Shown here one piece after another: positions 8,688-16,980 of a stretch of 51,775 nt of DNA. The stretch lies in assembly GCF_007989085.1 (NCBI RefSeq), contig NZ_BJVJ01000044.1, forward strand, positions 1-51,775, in the 5' to 3' direction. Below the pieces are notes generated by a model, which saw nothing but the letters and a program-made list of their open reading frames with translations, made no database searches and had not been told where the DNA came from. This DNA is from Pseudonocardia sulfidoxydans NBRC 16205. Lineage in GTDB: Bacteria > Actinomycetota > Actinomycetes > Mycobacteriales > Pseudonocardiaceae. How positions within the stretch are numbered: position 1 is the first letter of the stretch; the number at the start of each line of letters is the position of its first letter. The position numbers and the translations under genes are program-made.

Positions 8688-8775
8688 GTCGGCTCGCTGG
8701 TCTCCTCGCATTCCGCAGGGACGGCAGGTGGGGTCGCGAATGGACTCTCGCACACTTCAACTGACGGAGGCGTTC

Positions 8776-9579
8776 GTGCAAGTCACCGCAATGTGGCGGT
8801 ACCCGGTGAAATCGATGCTGGGGGAGCCGATCATGGAGGGCCGGGTCGACGCTGAGGGTCTGCGCGCGGACCGCGTCGTCGCGGTGATCGATGAAGAGTC
8901 CGGGCTCGTTGCCACCGCGAAGCACCCGCGTTTGTGGCGGAACCTGCTCAAGTACTCCGCAACGATGGACGTCGACACGGTCGTGATCACCTCCCCGGCG
9001 GGGTGGAAGCTCAACGCCGCGTCCCCGGACGTCGACGGGCGGTTGTCCGCCGAGCTGGGCCGGGCCGTGCGCGTGGCCACCGACCGGCCCGACGGTGCGA
9101 CCGTCGAGCGTCCCGACCCCGAGGACGTGCTCGCCGAGGGTGTCGACGCCGCCGTCCCGGCGGCCACGCTGGAGATCGGAATGGGCACGCCCGGGACGAC
9201 GTTCGTCGACTACGCGCCCTTGCACCTGATCACCAGTGCGACGCTGGCCGAGGTTGGTGTCGAGCCCCTCCGGTACCGTCCCAACCTCGTGCTGCAGACA
9301 CCGGACGGGACTCCGCCGTTCGTCGAGAACCAGTGGCTGGGTCGCGAGCTGCGCATCGGCGACGAGATCGTACTGCGGGTCTCGGTGCCGACGCCGCGCT
9401 GCTCGGTGCCCACCCTCGAACACGGCGACCTGCCCCGGTCACCGCGAGCGGTGCGGACGGTGCTTGTCCGCAACCGCGTCGACGTGCCCGGGTTCGGCGT
9501 CCTGCCGTGCGCGGGCTGCTACGCCGAGGTGGAGCAGGGCGGCACGATCCACGTCGGCGACGAGGTCACCCTGCACTGA
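8776..9579 (+). CDS. MOSC-domain protein
   Basis: A 267-residue protein with an N-terminal MOSC beta-barrel (MWRYPVKSMLGEP near residue 5) and a C-terminal MOSC domain holding NLVLQTPDGTPPFVEN, PTPRC, and CAGCYAEVEQGG near the end. MOSC proteins carry sulfur or molybdenum-cofactor intermediates; members include the C-terminal domain of MoCo sulfurase and the mARC/YcbX N-hydroxylamine reductases. No electron-transfer domain is fused. I chose GTG 8776 because GGAGG lies five bases before it and the conserved region starts at once; an ATG at 8740 would add 12 residues. The substrate cannot be told from the sequence. Confidence 0.8.
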   Translation: MQVTAMWRYPVKSMLGEPIMEGRVDAEGLRADRVVAVIDEESGLVATAKHPRLWRNLLKYSATMDVDTVVITSPAGWKLNAASPDVDGRLSAELGRAVRVATDRPDGATVERPDPEDVLAEGVDAAVPAATLEIGMGTPGTTFVDYAPLHLITSATLAEVGVEPLRYRPNLVLQTPDGTPPFVENQWLGRELRIGDEIVLRVSVPTPRCSVPTLEHGDLPRSPRAVRTVLVRNRVDVPGFGVLPCAGCYAEVEQGGTIHVGDEVTLH

Positions 9580-9684
9580 CAGGGCGCCTTGACCACCCCA
9601 TGCCGAAGCGGGGATCGGCCCGTGGGCTCGAACCTCGCTCCACAGCTCGCCGGGCCGGCGTCCTGGTCAAATGTCCGGGCATAT

Positions 9685-9696
9685 GACAGAACTGTC
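9685..9696. promoter_or_regulatory. Short inverted repeat before lsr2-like gene
   Basis: GACAG-AA-CTGTC ends two bases before the ATG of the Lsr2-like gene, where a ribosome site would normally lie. It may be an operator or autoregulatory site. The arms equal those of the amiE repeat but in the opposite order, so this may be chance. Confidence 0.25.
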
Positions 9697-9698
9697 CT

Positions 9699-10124
9699 AT
9701 GGTGACGATCCGCGCGGTTCGGCTGGTGGACGATCTGGATGGTTCCGAGGCGGTCGAGACCGTAGAACTCGGACTTGACGGCCGAGCGTTCGAGATCGAT
9801 CTGAATGCCGCGCACGCCGCCGAGCTTCGCCGCAAGCTCGCCCCGTACATCGCATCAGCTCGGCGCGTTCGGCGAGATACCAGACCACGGCCCGGGGCAG
9901 GCACCGTACATAGCCGCCGAGAGGCCGCAGAGATGCGCGAGTGGGCCCGTCTCAACGGCATGGAGGTCGCCGATCGCGGACGAGTCCCGACCAGCGTGCA
10001 CGTCGCCTACGCCAATCGCCAGGGCCCTGCTGAGCCGACGCCCCGCTCGCTACATAGCCGGTCGCACGACAGCGGTTCCGAAGCCCGGCGAAGTCGTACG
10101 CGCCCGATGGAGCCGAACGCCTGA
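9699..10124 (+). CDS. lsr2: Lsr2-family nucleoid-associated protein with extended C-terminus
   Basis: The N-terminal half matches the Lsr2 dimerisation domain (LVDDLDGSEAVETVELGLDG, then FEIDLNAAHAAELRRKLAPY). The C-terminal DNA-binding domain follows at about residues 75-108 (REWARLNGMEVADRGRVPTS). Lsr2 is the actinobacterial H-NS analogue that coats AT-rich, often foreign, DNA. Typical Lsr2 is about 110 residues; this one continues for about 30 Ser/Arg/Pro-rich residues. The AT-hook-like core is RGRVPTS rather than the usual RGRIP. Such extra copies are common near horizontally acquired regions. Confidence 0.85.
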   Translation: MVTIRAVRLVDDLDGSEAVETVELGLDGRAFEIDLNAAHAAELRRKLAPYIASARRVRRDTRPRPGAGTVHSRREAAEMREWARLNGMEVADRGRVPTSVHVAYANRQGPAEPTPRSLHSRSHDSGSEARRSRTRPMEPNA

Positions 10125-10656
10125 GCACGGGCGTCTCCCTCAAGCGATGTCTGCAGGCCCCCCGAGGCATGTCCCTCAGGTTCGGCTGCATCAAGACGGC
10201 TCAGGGTATGTCGGCGCCTTTTCGCGCTCCGGTCCCCTCGGGTGAGGTTCTTTGTGCCGTCCGTCCACAGGAACGTCGTCCGCCAACGGGGTTCCGAGAC
10301 CGGACGTCGACAGCCAGCTGACGACGGCCTCGAGGGCTCACGATCACCCACTCCACACGATCACGCACTCCAGCAGGAGGTTGGTAGGTGCGAACGCCCG
10401 GCTTGGCCCGGCCGCCCCGGGCCAGGCGGACACCCGCCACCCCACTGCAACATTGCTTCGTAAGTGAATAGGTTCTTGTCAATTACTTCATGTCGGAACT
10501 AACATGGTAGGAGAGGTGATGATCTAGATCACCTCGTCCGCGTGGGGCAGGGGGCGGGAGCCGCGGCTCGCGCTCACCACTCCGGCTGCGTGCGCGGGAC
10601 AACCGGAAGTTCTCCGAACGTTACGAGCGACCCACATCTTGGCTCAGGAGACATCG
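10125..10656. other. Intergenic region with hairpin
   Basis: About 530 bases without a convincing gene. The stretch 10455-10510 is relatively AT-rich and may hold a promoter. An inverted repeat lies at 10513-10535. The ribosome site CAGGAG of the next small gene is near 10645. Confidence 0.35.
10513..10535. promoter_or_regulatory. Perfect 8-bp inverted repeat
   Basis: GAGGTGAT and ATCACCTC flank the seven bases GATCTAG. It sits about 120 bases before the small gene at 10657 and next to an AT-rich patch. It could be an operator of the two-gene unit that follows; the binding protein is unknown. Confidence 0.4.
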
Positions 10657-10836
10657 ATGAACCTTGGAAGACGCCTCGCCAATGGCTTCGCCTCTGATGA
10701 TGCGGCGACCGAGACAGCTGAGGAAGTGCTCAGCCGCCTCGTGCCCGAGCCGTCAGTTGACTCGTCGTCACGCGACTACGAGGGAGCGCATTCGCCCGCG
10801 ATGCCAGCCTCACCGCTGCCTGCCATTGCACCATGA
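10657..10836 (+). CDS. Small hypothetical protein, 59 residues
   Basis: Starts at an ATG preceded by CAGGAG with a suitable gap and reads MNLGRRLANGFASDD, then an acidic helix (ATETAEEVLSRLV) and a Pro/Ala/Ser-rich tail. Its stop overlaps the start of the next gene as ATGA, which implies translational coupling and supports it being real. No family is recognised. It might be a small leader-type peptide or partner for the Cys-rich protein. Confidence 0.5.
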   Translation: MNLGRRLANGFASDDAATETAEEVLSRLVPEPSVDSSSRDYEGAHSPAMPASPLPAIAP

Positions 10837-11546
10837 TCAATGGTCGCGGGACCCATGAACTTTCCAGCACCCCGCTGACCGGATACAAGATCGCAACTCC
10901 CATGATCTCGGCAGGGGGAGAGCGAACCGCTTTCACTGGGGTCGGAGCTGGCCGCAAACATGTCTATCTCGCGTCAGACACAGCGATCTGCATCAATGAC
11001 GCCAGGCACGCTGTTCCGAACGCGGTCTGCAAATGCGGGTTCTACTGCCTCCACACGCTCAACGCGGCGCGAGATCTGACCTGCGCGCCGGAGAATCGCG
11101 GCACAGTACTGCTGGAGGTGGCGGTCTCGGGCCGCTACCGCCGCTACGAACAGGGTCTGCGCTTCGAGCATCAGCGGGTGCGGAAGGTGTGGACAGGACG
11201 GTGCGAGTGCGGACGGGCCGCGGAGGTCTTCACCGACTCCGGCGACGGAGTCATGGGTTGGCGGCAGCTTTCGCCGTGTTGCGCCTCGTGTGCCGCGGGT
11301 AAGCCGGTCCTCCCGTTGCCGACGTTCGCCCAGCTGACGGGCCAGGACGGCGTGGTCGCCGCGGTCGACCGTCAGCCGCTGCGACACTTCTGCTCGCAGT
11401 CCGGCCTGTTCTTCACCGACGACCGGGTCGTTGCCGAGGGCAACCTGCCCGGACGAGACCCCTTACTGGACGCTGAGCTCGCGGTCGTCAATGCGCGGCT
11501 CGACGAACTCCAACGTCAACTAAGTCGCTTGCTGGACTGCGAGTAG
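10833..11546 (+). CDS. Cys-rich hypothetical protein
   Basis: A 237-residue protein of unknown family. Cysteines are grouped as C-x-C-x3-C near residues 66-72 (CKCGFYC), then CECG near 126 and CCASC near 152, which suggests one or two zinc or iron-sulfur sites in the middle. The C-terminus forms a predicted helix (LDAELAVVNARLDELQRQL) that could dimerise. It overlaps the upstream small gene by ATGA and is followed by a long hairpin, so the two genes form a self-contained unit just before the cobalt transporter. Function is not assigned. Confidence 0.65.
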   Translation: MINGRGTHELSSTPLTGYKIATPMISAGGERTAFTGVGAGRKHVYLASDTAICINDARHAVPNAVCKCGFYCLHTLNAARDLTCAPENRGTVLLEVAVSGRYRRYEQGLRFEHQRVRKVWTGRCECGRAAEVFTDSGDGVMGWRQLSPCCASCAAGKPVLPLPTFAQLTGQDGVVAAVDRQPLRHFCSQSGLFFTDDRVVAEGNLPGRDPLLDAELAVVNARLDELQRQLSRLLDCE

Positions 11547-11554
11547 GCAGAACG

Positions 11555-11602
11555 CGCCGGCACCGGAGCCATGACCCGACAGCGGGTTCTCCGGTGCCGG
11601 CG
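11555..11602 (+). terminator. Strong hairpin after the Cys-rich gene
   Basis: An outer stem of 14 pairs pairs GCCGGCACCGGAG with CTCCGGTGCCGGC. An inner ACCCG/CGGGT stem sits in the loop. There is no T-run, as is common for actinobacterial terminators. It starts nine bases after the stop codon. Confidence 0.7.
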
Positions 11603-11749
11603 ACCGGAAGAGTCCAGGCGGCGGCCCGCCTCTCAAGAACGTCATAGCGCAGACCCAGGTCCAGTCATATGTCTACTTTGTCAGATGTTCAAGCAGTAAA
11701 AATCGAGAATCGTTTCTGAGCTCTGGTTCCACGAGCATGGAGGCTCAAT

Positions 11750-12442
11750 ATGCACATCGCCGAGGGTTACCTTCCTCCGCTTCATGCCGTCGCGTGGGGC
11801 GCAGCCTCTGCACCGTTTGTGGTGTGGGGCGCACGTGCAGTCGTCAAACAGATCAGAGACAACCCAGAGTCGAAGTTGCTGCTGGGCGCGGCAGGAGCGT
11901 TCTGCTTCGTGTTGTCGGCATTGAAGCTGCCGTCGGTCACGGGGTCGTGTTCGCACCCGACCGGCACTGGGTTCGGAGCAGTGCTGTTCCGACCACCTGT
12001 GATGGCCTTGCTCGGAACGATCGTACTGTTCTTCCAGGCGACTCTGCTTGCACATGGCGGGCTGACGACCCTGGGCGCCAACGTCTTCTCCATGGCGATC
12101 GCCGGGCCCTGGGTCGCGTACGGAGTCTTCGTCCTGACACGTCAGCTCGGCGGCGGCCTGATACCCGCGGTATTTCTGGCAGCCGCGCTCGGTGATCTCG
12201 CCACCTACTGCGTAACCAGTGTTCAGCTGGCGTTGGCTTTCCCCGACCCGGTCTCAGGGGTCGTGGGCGCGGTCGCGAAATTCGGCTCGATCTTTGCCAT
12301 CACACAGATTCCTCTGGCGATCAGTGAGGGTCTGCTCACCGTGCTGATCGTGCGCCTGCTGTCGCGAGTCAGCCCCGCCGAGCTCACCCGCCTCGGCCTG
12401 ATCAAGTCCGCCAACCCGGTCGTGAAGGAGAGTGTGGCGTGA
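11750..12442 (+). CDS. cbiM: Cobalt/nickel ECF transporter S component CbiM
   Basis: A 230-residue membrane protein starting MHIAEGYLP. The N-terminal Met-His-(Ile)-Ala/His segment is the metal-binding hallmark of CbiM/NikM. Several hydrophobic segments follow, including one ending in [18 protein letters not shown], a characteristic CbiM motif. It binds Co2+ or Ni2+ and works with CbiN, CbiQ and CbiO, all encoded next and overlapping. GGAGG lies seven bases before the ATG. Co versus Ni cannot be decided from sequence alone. No cobalamin riboswitch hallmark is visible upstream. Confidence 0.93.
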   Translation: MHIAEGYLPPLHAVAWGAASAPFVVWGARAVVKQIRDNPESKLLLGAAGAFCFVLSALKLPSVTGSCSHPTGTGFGAVLFRPPVMALLGTIVLFFQATLLAHGGLTTLGANVFSMAIAGPWVAYGVFVLTRQLGGGLIPAVFLAAALGDLATYCVTSVQLALAFPDPVSGVVGAVAKFGSIFAITQIPLAISEGLLTVLIVRLLSRVSPAELTRLGLIKSANPVVKESVA

Positions 12443-12750
12443 AGCGGTCGACCATCGTGAACTGGCTGCTCGTAGTGGCCGTGGTGGCTCTTGCGGCGTT
12501 TCCGTTGCTGTTCATCAGCGGCGACTACGGCGGGGCGGACGGGATCGCCGCCGAGCGCATCGCGGCGGACCATCCGGACTATCAGCCCTGGGCCTCCTCG
12601 TTGTTCGAACCGTCGGAGGAGGTCGCGTCGGGGCTGTTCGCCGCGCAGGCCGCGATCGGGGCCGGCGTGATCGGCTACTACTTCGGGGTCGCGCGCACCA
12701 GGCGCAAACTCGCAGGCGCCGTCAACGCGCCTAGCGACGCGATCGACTGA
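12439..12750 (+). CDS. cbiN: Cobalt transport protein CbiN
   Basis: A 103-residue protein with two transmembrane helices ([18 protein letters not shown] near the N-terminus, and [13 protein letters not shown] near residue 80) and a periplasm-side loop with the family-like segment DGIAAERI. CbiN helps load metal into CbiM. The GTG start overlaps the cbiM stop as GTGA, and its stop overlaps the cbiQ ATG, so the order M-N-Q-O is translationally coupled. Confidence 0.9.
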   Translation: MKRSTIVNWLLVVAVVALAAFPLLFISGDYGGADGIAAERIAADHPDYQPWASSLFEPSEEVASGLFAAQAAIGAGVIGYYFGVARTRRKLAGAVNAPSDAID

Positions 12751-13496
12751 TGCTCGCTCTCGATGCGATCGCCTACAGCAACCGGTGGCGTCCCCGTCAT
12801 CCGGGCGAGAAGGCGTTGCTGGCGCTGGGTCTGTTGGGCGCGGCCGTCGCCCTGCCACCCTGGCCTGGTGCACTCCTGACCGGTTCCACGGCAATGGTGT
12901 TGCTGTTGGGCCCGGCCGGCGTGACCCTGCGGCAGGTGTGGCAGGCAGTTCGAGTACCCCTCGGATTCGTTTTGACGGGTTCCGTCCCCCTGCTCGTGGC
13001 TGTGGGCGGCAGTCCATGGTTGGCTTGGGAGCCGAGCGGAATACCGCGAGCCGCCGAACTGGCCGGACGTGCCATGGCCGCGCTGCTGTGTCTGCTGTTG
13101 TTCGCCACTACTACCCCGCTCGCGGACAGCCTGCCACGGTTGACCCGTATCGGGGTCCCGCCCGCGATCACCGAGGTCGCCTCGTTGATCTACCGGATGG
13201 TGTTCCTGTTGCTCGACTCGGCGCGGGCGGTGCGGGAGGCCCAGGCGGGCAGGCTCGGTTTCCGTACGTGGGCCACGACCTATCGGGCGGTTGCAGGACA
13301 AGGCGGGGCGATCTTCGTGCGAGCCTTCGACCGGGCTCGTCGCCTCGAAGAAGGACTCGCGTTGCGGGGTTACAGCGGTTCTTTGACGGTGCAGGTGGAG
13401 TACCAGGCGGTGTCCCGGCGGTTCATCGCGGCCACGGTCGGGCTGTTGGCGGCGATCGTGACCGTGACACTAATGGCGAGGGTGGTAATGGTGTGA
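12750..13496 (+). CDS. cbiQ: ECF transporter T component CbiQ
   Basis: A 248-residue membrane protein with about six hydrophobic segments. The cytoplasmic T-component coupling motifs appear as A-R-A/G type helices: FDRARRLEEGLALRGYSG contains the conserved ALRGY-like motif. It couples ATP hydrolysis by CbiO to CbiM. It overlaps cbiN by one base and cbiO by four. Confidence 0.9.
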   Translation: MLALDAIAYSNRWRPRHPGEKALLALGLLGAAVALPPWPGALLTGSTAMVLLLGPAGVTLRQVWQAVRVPLGFVLTGSVPLLVAVGGSPWLAWEPSGIPRAAELAGRAMAALLCLLLFATTTPLADSLPRLTRIGVPPAITEVASLIYRMVFLLLDSARAVREAQAGRLGFRTWATTYRAVAGQGGAIFVRAFDRARRLEEGLALRGYSGSLTVQVEYQAVSRRFIAATVGLLAAIVTVTLMARVVMV

Positions 13497-14326
13497 GCGT
13501 TCCAGTCTTGGCTGCTCGCGGCGTGTGTTTCAGCTACGAGGAGGGTCGCCCGGTCCTCGATGGAGCGGATCTCGACTTGTGCGTCGGGCATCGCCTGGCC
13601 GTGCTCGGTCCGAACGGCGGCGGTAAGACGACGTTGTTCCGTCTCCTGGTCGGGGCCTTGGCGCCGGCCGACGGGCAGGTCTTGCTCGACGGGGAACCGA
13701 TACGCCGCAACCGCCAGGGGCTGACCGCGCTTCGGACCCAGGTGCAGCTGGTCCTCCAGGATCCAGACGACCAGCTGTTCGCCGCCAGCGTCTACCAGGA
13801 CGTCTCGTTCGGGCCGGTCAACCTCGGGCTGCCGAGCAACGAGGTGGCCGCCCGGGTGGAGGCGGCATTGAAGGCACTCTGCATAGCCGATCTGGCCGAT
13901 CGCCCCACCCATCTGCTCTCCTTCGGCCAGAAGAAGCGGACCGCGATCGCCGGGGCCATCGCCATGCGACCTCGACTGCTCGTCCTGGACGAGCCCACTG
14001 CGGGCCTCGATCCGGCCGGCGTCGAGGAACTTCTGCTGACCCTCGGCGATCTCCACGCCGCCGGGACGACGCTGGTATTGTCGACCCACGACGTCGATCT
14101 CGCGTACCGGTGGGCGGACGACGTCGCGGTCGTCGCTCGAGGCAAGGTTCATGTTGCTTCGGCCGAGGAGGCGCTGAGCGACGCGGCGCTGCTCGAGTCG
14201 GCTCGGCTGGGGCCGGCGTGGGCTCCAGCGGTCGCACGGCTGCTTGCCCAGGCGGGCCAGGACGCCAGACCACGCACCGCTGCAGAGCTTTACGCCTTTC
14301 TGGCGCGGACGGCCCTTCCGGTGTGA
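13493..14326 (+). CDS. cbiO: ECF transporter ATPase CbiO
   Basis: A 277-residue ABC ATPase. Walker A GPNGGGKTT is near residue 39, the Q-loop is VLQDPDDQLF, the signature LSFGQKKR deviates from LSGGQ in the usual ECF way, Walker B is LLVLDEPTAGLD, and the switch histidine is in STHDVDLA. The start is GTG 13493, overlapping the cbiQ stop as GTGA. It completes a one-copy CbiMNQO importer. The C-terminal ~35 residues are Ala/Arg-rich and variable in the family. Confidence 0.93.
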   Translation: MSVPVLAARGVCFSYEEGRPVLDGADLDLCVGHRLAVLGPNGGGKTTLFRLLVGALAPADGQVLLDGEPIRRNRQGLTALRTQVQLVLQDPDDQLFAASVYQDVSFGPVNLGLPSNEVAARVEAALKALCIADLADRPTHLLSFGQKKRTAIAGAIAMRPRLLVLDEPTAGLDPAGVEELLLTLGDLHAAGTTLVLSTHDVDLAYRWADDVAVVARGKVHVASAEEALSDAALLESARLGPAWAPAVARLLAQAGQDARPRTAAELYAFLARTALPV

Positions 14327-14360
14327 TGCGCTCGCCCGTGTCGATGGTGCCGTCCGTCGC

Positions 14361-14960
14361 TCAGGACGTGCGGGGATCGCCGACACTCTGCCGTGCCCGG
14401 GCGCTGTGAGCGGCTACCTTGTTGCGGTTTCCGCACAGCTCCATGCTGCACCAGCGTCGGTTCCGGCTGCGGGACGAGTCAAGGAACATCAGAACGCAGG
14501 TGTCATGGTTGGCGCAGCGCCGCAGCTGCTGTGCCCGGCCATCGACCAGTACCCGGGCCGCGGCATCCGCGAGAATCCACGGCAGAGCGCTAGCGTCCCT
14601 GCCCAAGTCGATCCGCGGCCGACGCCGGAGAGCGCCGGCGTCGTCACGAACGAGCTCCGTCCCGGGATCGTCGGCGAGGACGGCGTTCAGATGAGCGAGC
14701 GCATCGTCGGACATCGGCTCGCCGGAGGCCAAGGCCGCAAAGCCCGCTTTCAGCGTCACTCGAAGCTCGACGGCCCGCGAGTGCACCGCCCGGGAGACAC
14801 TGGTGGGCACACCGTAGTCCGCGCCCAGACTGGATTCTGCGACCCACGCCGCGAGCTCAGCGGGCTGCGACACCGTGTCGACGAGCGTTCGCTCCTGAAC
14901 CATCACCGTGTTCACGAAGTCAAGAGCAACGTCACCTGCCAGGAACACGAACGAGTGCAT
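14361..14960 (-). CDS. CGNR zinc-finger / ABATE-domain regulator
   Basis: A 199-residue protein with an N-terminal ABATE-type domain (LAGDVALDFVNTV at residues 7-19) and a C-terminal CGNR zinc finger. The zinc ligands are Cys in RRCANHDTC and the WCSMELCGNRNKVAAH stretch. Members are actinobacterial stress-linked transcription regulators. The start ATG has AGGAGG directly upstream. It is divergent from a VOC protein gene with two inverted repeats in the shared 99-base gap, so it probably controls that gene and itself. Confidence 0.9.
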   Translation of the reverse strand: MHSFVFLAGDVALDFVNTVMVQERTLVDTVSQPAELAAWVAESSLGADYGVPTSVSRAVHSRAVELRVTLKAGFAALASGEPMSDDALAHLNAVLADDPGTELVRDDAGALRRRPRIDLGRDASALPWILADAAARVLVDGRAQQLRRCANHDTCVLMFLDSSRSRNRRWCSMELCGNRNKVAAHSARARQSVGDPRTS

Positions 14961-14987
14961 GGTCCTCCTCACGCGGTCCGCAACGTC

Positions 14988-15033
14988 TTGTCGGACAACA
15001 GCTAACCTGCAATAGTGCCTCAAGACGGTTAGC
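14988..15033. promoter_or_regulatory. Divergent promoter with two inverted repeats
   Basis: Between the CGNR regulator and the VOC gene lie TTGTC-G-GACAA (14988-14998) and GCTAACC-N19-GGTTAGC (15001-15007 and 15027-15033). The placement between divergent starts suggests operators of the CGNR regulator or overlapping promoters. Confidence 0.5.
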
Positions 15034-15059
15034 CTAGTACATCGCAAATGGAGGGCATC

Positions 15060-15545
15060 ATGGCACTTCGCACCGGCCACGTCGGCATCAACGTCACTGA
15101 TCTCGATCGGTCTCGGCGGTTCTACGTCGAGCTGTTCGGTCTCGAGGTGCTGGGTGAGTCAACCGAGGACGGTCGCCGCTTCGCCTTCCTCGGCAACCCG
15201 GATGTGAGGTCCGACGTCTTCCTCGACCGTCTCGCGATCACACTGTGGGAGCAGAGCAGCGGGACGTTCTCGACGGGCACTCCCGGTCTGCACCATCTTG
15301 CGTTCCACGTCGAGTCGGTGACCGAGGTCGAGGCCGTTCGCGACCGAGTGCAGAATCTAGGGGTCGAGATGCTCCACGGTGGCGAGATCGTGCCGCACAG
15401 CAGCGACTTCGACTCCGGGGGCTTCTTCTTCGTCGATCCCGACGGCGTTCGTCTCGAGGTGTGCGCACCCGCCGGTGTTCCGACCGATCGTGCCGTCACC
15501 GAAGCCGCCCCGTCGTGTGGCTTCTTCCCGCCGTCCGCCGACTGA
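15060..15545 (+). CDS. VOC (glyoxalase/dioxygenase-fold) protein
   Basis: A 161-residue vicinal-oxygen-chelate protein of two beta-alpha-beta-beta-beta modules. The metal-ligand positions match the family: His near residue 7 (GHVGINV), His near 77 (LHHLAFHV), and a Glu near 131 in GVRLEVCAP. Such proteins include glyoxalases, ring-cleavage dioxygenases and resistance enzymes; the substrate is not clear. GGAGG precedes ATG 15060 by seven bases. It is divergent from the CGNR regulator and co-directional with the flavin-barrel gene ten bases downstream. Confidence 0.85.
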   Translation: MALRTGHVGINVTDLDRSRRFYVELFGLEVLGESTEDGRRFAFLGNPDVRSDVFLDRLAITLWEQSSGTFSTGTPGLHHLAFHVESVTEVEAVRDRVQNLGVEMLHGGEIVPHSSDFDSGGFFFVDPDGVRLEVCAPAGVPTDRAVTEAAPSCGFFPPSAD

Positions 15546-15555
15546 CTGAGCCAGG

Positions 15556-16419
15556 GTGCAGTCCGTGCCTGACAAGGGTTTTCACGGCGGGGAACGGCTG
15601 GCGCAACACCGTGCCGGAGTCACCGCCGAGGCAGACCGCCTCGCCGGCATGCTCACCACGCAACACATCACCGAGGGCATGAGCCGATTTCTCGCTGATC
15701 AGGAGTTGGCATTCATCACAGGAGAAGACCAGGGTGGCCTGCTGTGGACCTCGCCGATCTCCGGTCCGCGGGGCTTCTGCACAGGCTCCGGGCCTGGCCT
15801 GCTGCTGGCCGGCGGCGCCGCCGACGGTGACCCGCTACAGAGCCTGCGCGATGGTCAGGCTCTGGGCGTGCTGTTCGTCGACTTCGCGAGGCGGCGTCGG
15901 CTGCGGATCAACGGCGTCATCAGCAATGCGGACGCCGGCGGGATTGATATCGCGGTAGAGCAGGCGTTCGGGAACTGTCCTCGTCACATCGTGCCCCGAT
16001 CGCATCAGTGGAGCGGTTCCCGCAATGATGCCCGCGACCACTCGCGGCATCGCCGGCTCGCACCCGAACATCTCGCTTTGATCGCCGCAGCCCACACCTT
16101 CATCCTGGGCACGGCGCATCCGGCGCGCGGGGCCGACACGTCACACCGGGGAGGTGCCCCAGGCTTCGTGCGGTGGACCGGCAATGAGCTGTGGTGGCCC
16201 GACTACGTCGGCAACAATCTGTTCAACAGCATCGGCAACATCGTCACGCATCCATCCACGTCTCTGTTGTTCGTGGATTTTCAGCAGCAGGCGAGCTTAC
16301 AGATCTCGGGTCACGGTGCGGTCGAATGGGAGGTGACGTCGCACCTCGAAAATGACGAGGAGACGGGCCGCAGGGTTCGGGTTGTTCCGGCCGCAATAGT
16401 GCATTCCCGTCGTTTCTAG
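15556..16419 (+). CDS. Pyridoxamine 5'-phosphate oxidase-like flavin-binding protein
   Basis: A 287-residue protein of the split-barrel flavin-binding (PNPOx-like) superfamily. It has two half-domains: an N-terminal barrel with FLADQELAFITGEDQGGLLWTSPISG-like strands from about residue 45, and a C-terminal barrel from about 180 with FILGTAHP, GFVRWTGNELWWPDYVGNN and LLFVDF. The family reduces small oxidised substrates with FMN or F420. GTG 15556 is ten bases after the VOC gene, so co-transcription is likely. The true start may be somewhat downstream. The pair fits a small detoxification operon, which is inference. Confidence 0.75.
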   Translation: MQSVPDKGFHGGERLAQHRAGVTAEADRLAGMLTTQHITEGMSRFLADQELAFITGEDQGGLLWTSPISGPRGFCTGSGPGLLLAGGAADGDPLQSLRDGQALGVLFVDFARRRRLRINGVISNADAGGIDIAVEQAFGNCPRHIVPRSHQWSGSRNDARDHSRHRRLAPEHLALIAAAHTFILGTAHPARGADTSHRGGAPGFVRWTGNELWWPDYVGNNLFNSIGNIVTHPSTSLLFVDFQQQASLQISGHGAVEWEVTSHLENDEETGRRVRVVPAAIVHSRRF

Positions 16420-16549
16420 GACGGGATAGGCCGGACCTCAGAATACGTCCGAGCGTAGGTGATCGCGGTGGTCCGTGTGGAGACGTCGACATGTCGGGTG
16501 TCTGTCACATCTGGCGGCGCAACTGGTCTGGTGTCGCTAGACTCCGCAC

Positions 16550-16888
16550 GTGCACGACAGCGTCCGAGACTTCGTGATGCCGTCCGAGGACGATGTCCGT
16601 CGAGCAGTGGCGTCAATGCGCCTTCTCGCGGATCCGACTCGGATCAAGATCCTGTGGGCTTTACTGCAGTGCGAGACGTCGGTTGCGTGTCTTGCCGGTG
16701 TAGTCGGCGCTGCACCTGCGGCTGTGAGTCAACATCTGGGCAAGTTGCGGCTGGCCGGCTTGGTCGAGAGCAGGCGAGTCGGTTCGTACATCTACTACAC
16801 CGCGGAGAGCCCGCGCGTTCGCGCTCTTCTTGCAGAAGCGCTGAACCAGTCGCAATTCATCCAGCAGGTCGCTGGCCGCCAGAGCTGA
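16550..16888 (+). CDS. ArsR/SmtB-family metalloregulator
   Basis: A 112-residue winged-helix protein: MRLLADPTRIKILWALL, recognition helix PAAVSQHLGKLRLAGLV, wing ESRRVGSYIYYT. It most resembles the Co/Ni sensors of mycobacteria (KmtR-like). The helix-5 His/Asp ligands of that group are not evident (the region reads SPRVRALLAEALNQSQF). Cysteines in QCETSVACL, on the helix before the recognition helix, might form a different metal site. The start is GTG 16550 or ATG 16577. Neighbouring metal importers make metal sensing plausible. Confidence 0.85.
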   Translation: MHDSVRDFVMPSEDDVRRAVASMRLLADPTRIKILWALLQCETSVACLAGVVGAAPAAVSQHLGKLRLAGLVESRRVGSYIYYTAESPRVRALLAEALNQSQFIQQVAGRQS

Positions 16889-16980
16889 CCGTGACGCCGG
16901 GTCGGCCGCGGCCGCTGCAATGAGGGCCGGAATTGACTAACCGTCTGGATGCCGCCGAGCCCACATCACGTCGGGCGACT

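Noticed and set aside
11603..11749. Cobalamin riboswitch before cbiM
   Set aside because: No conserved B12-box or other hallmark could be seen in the short leader.
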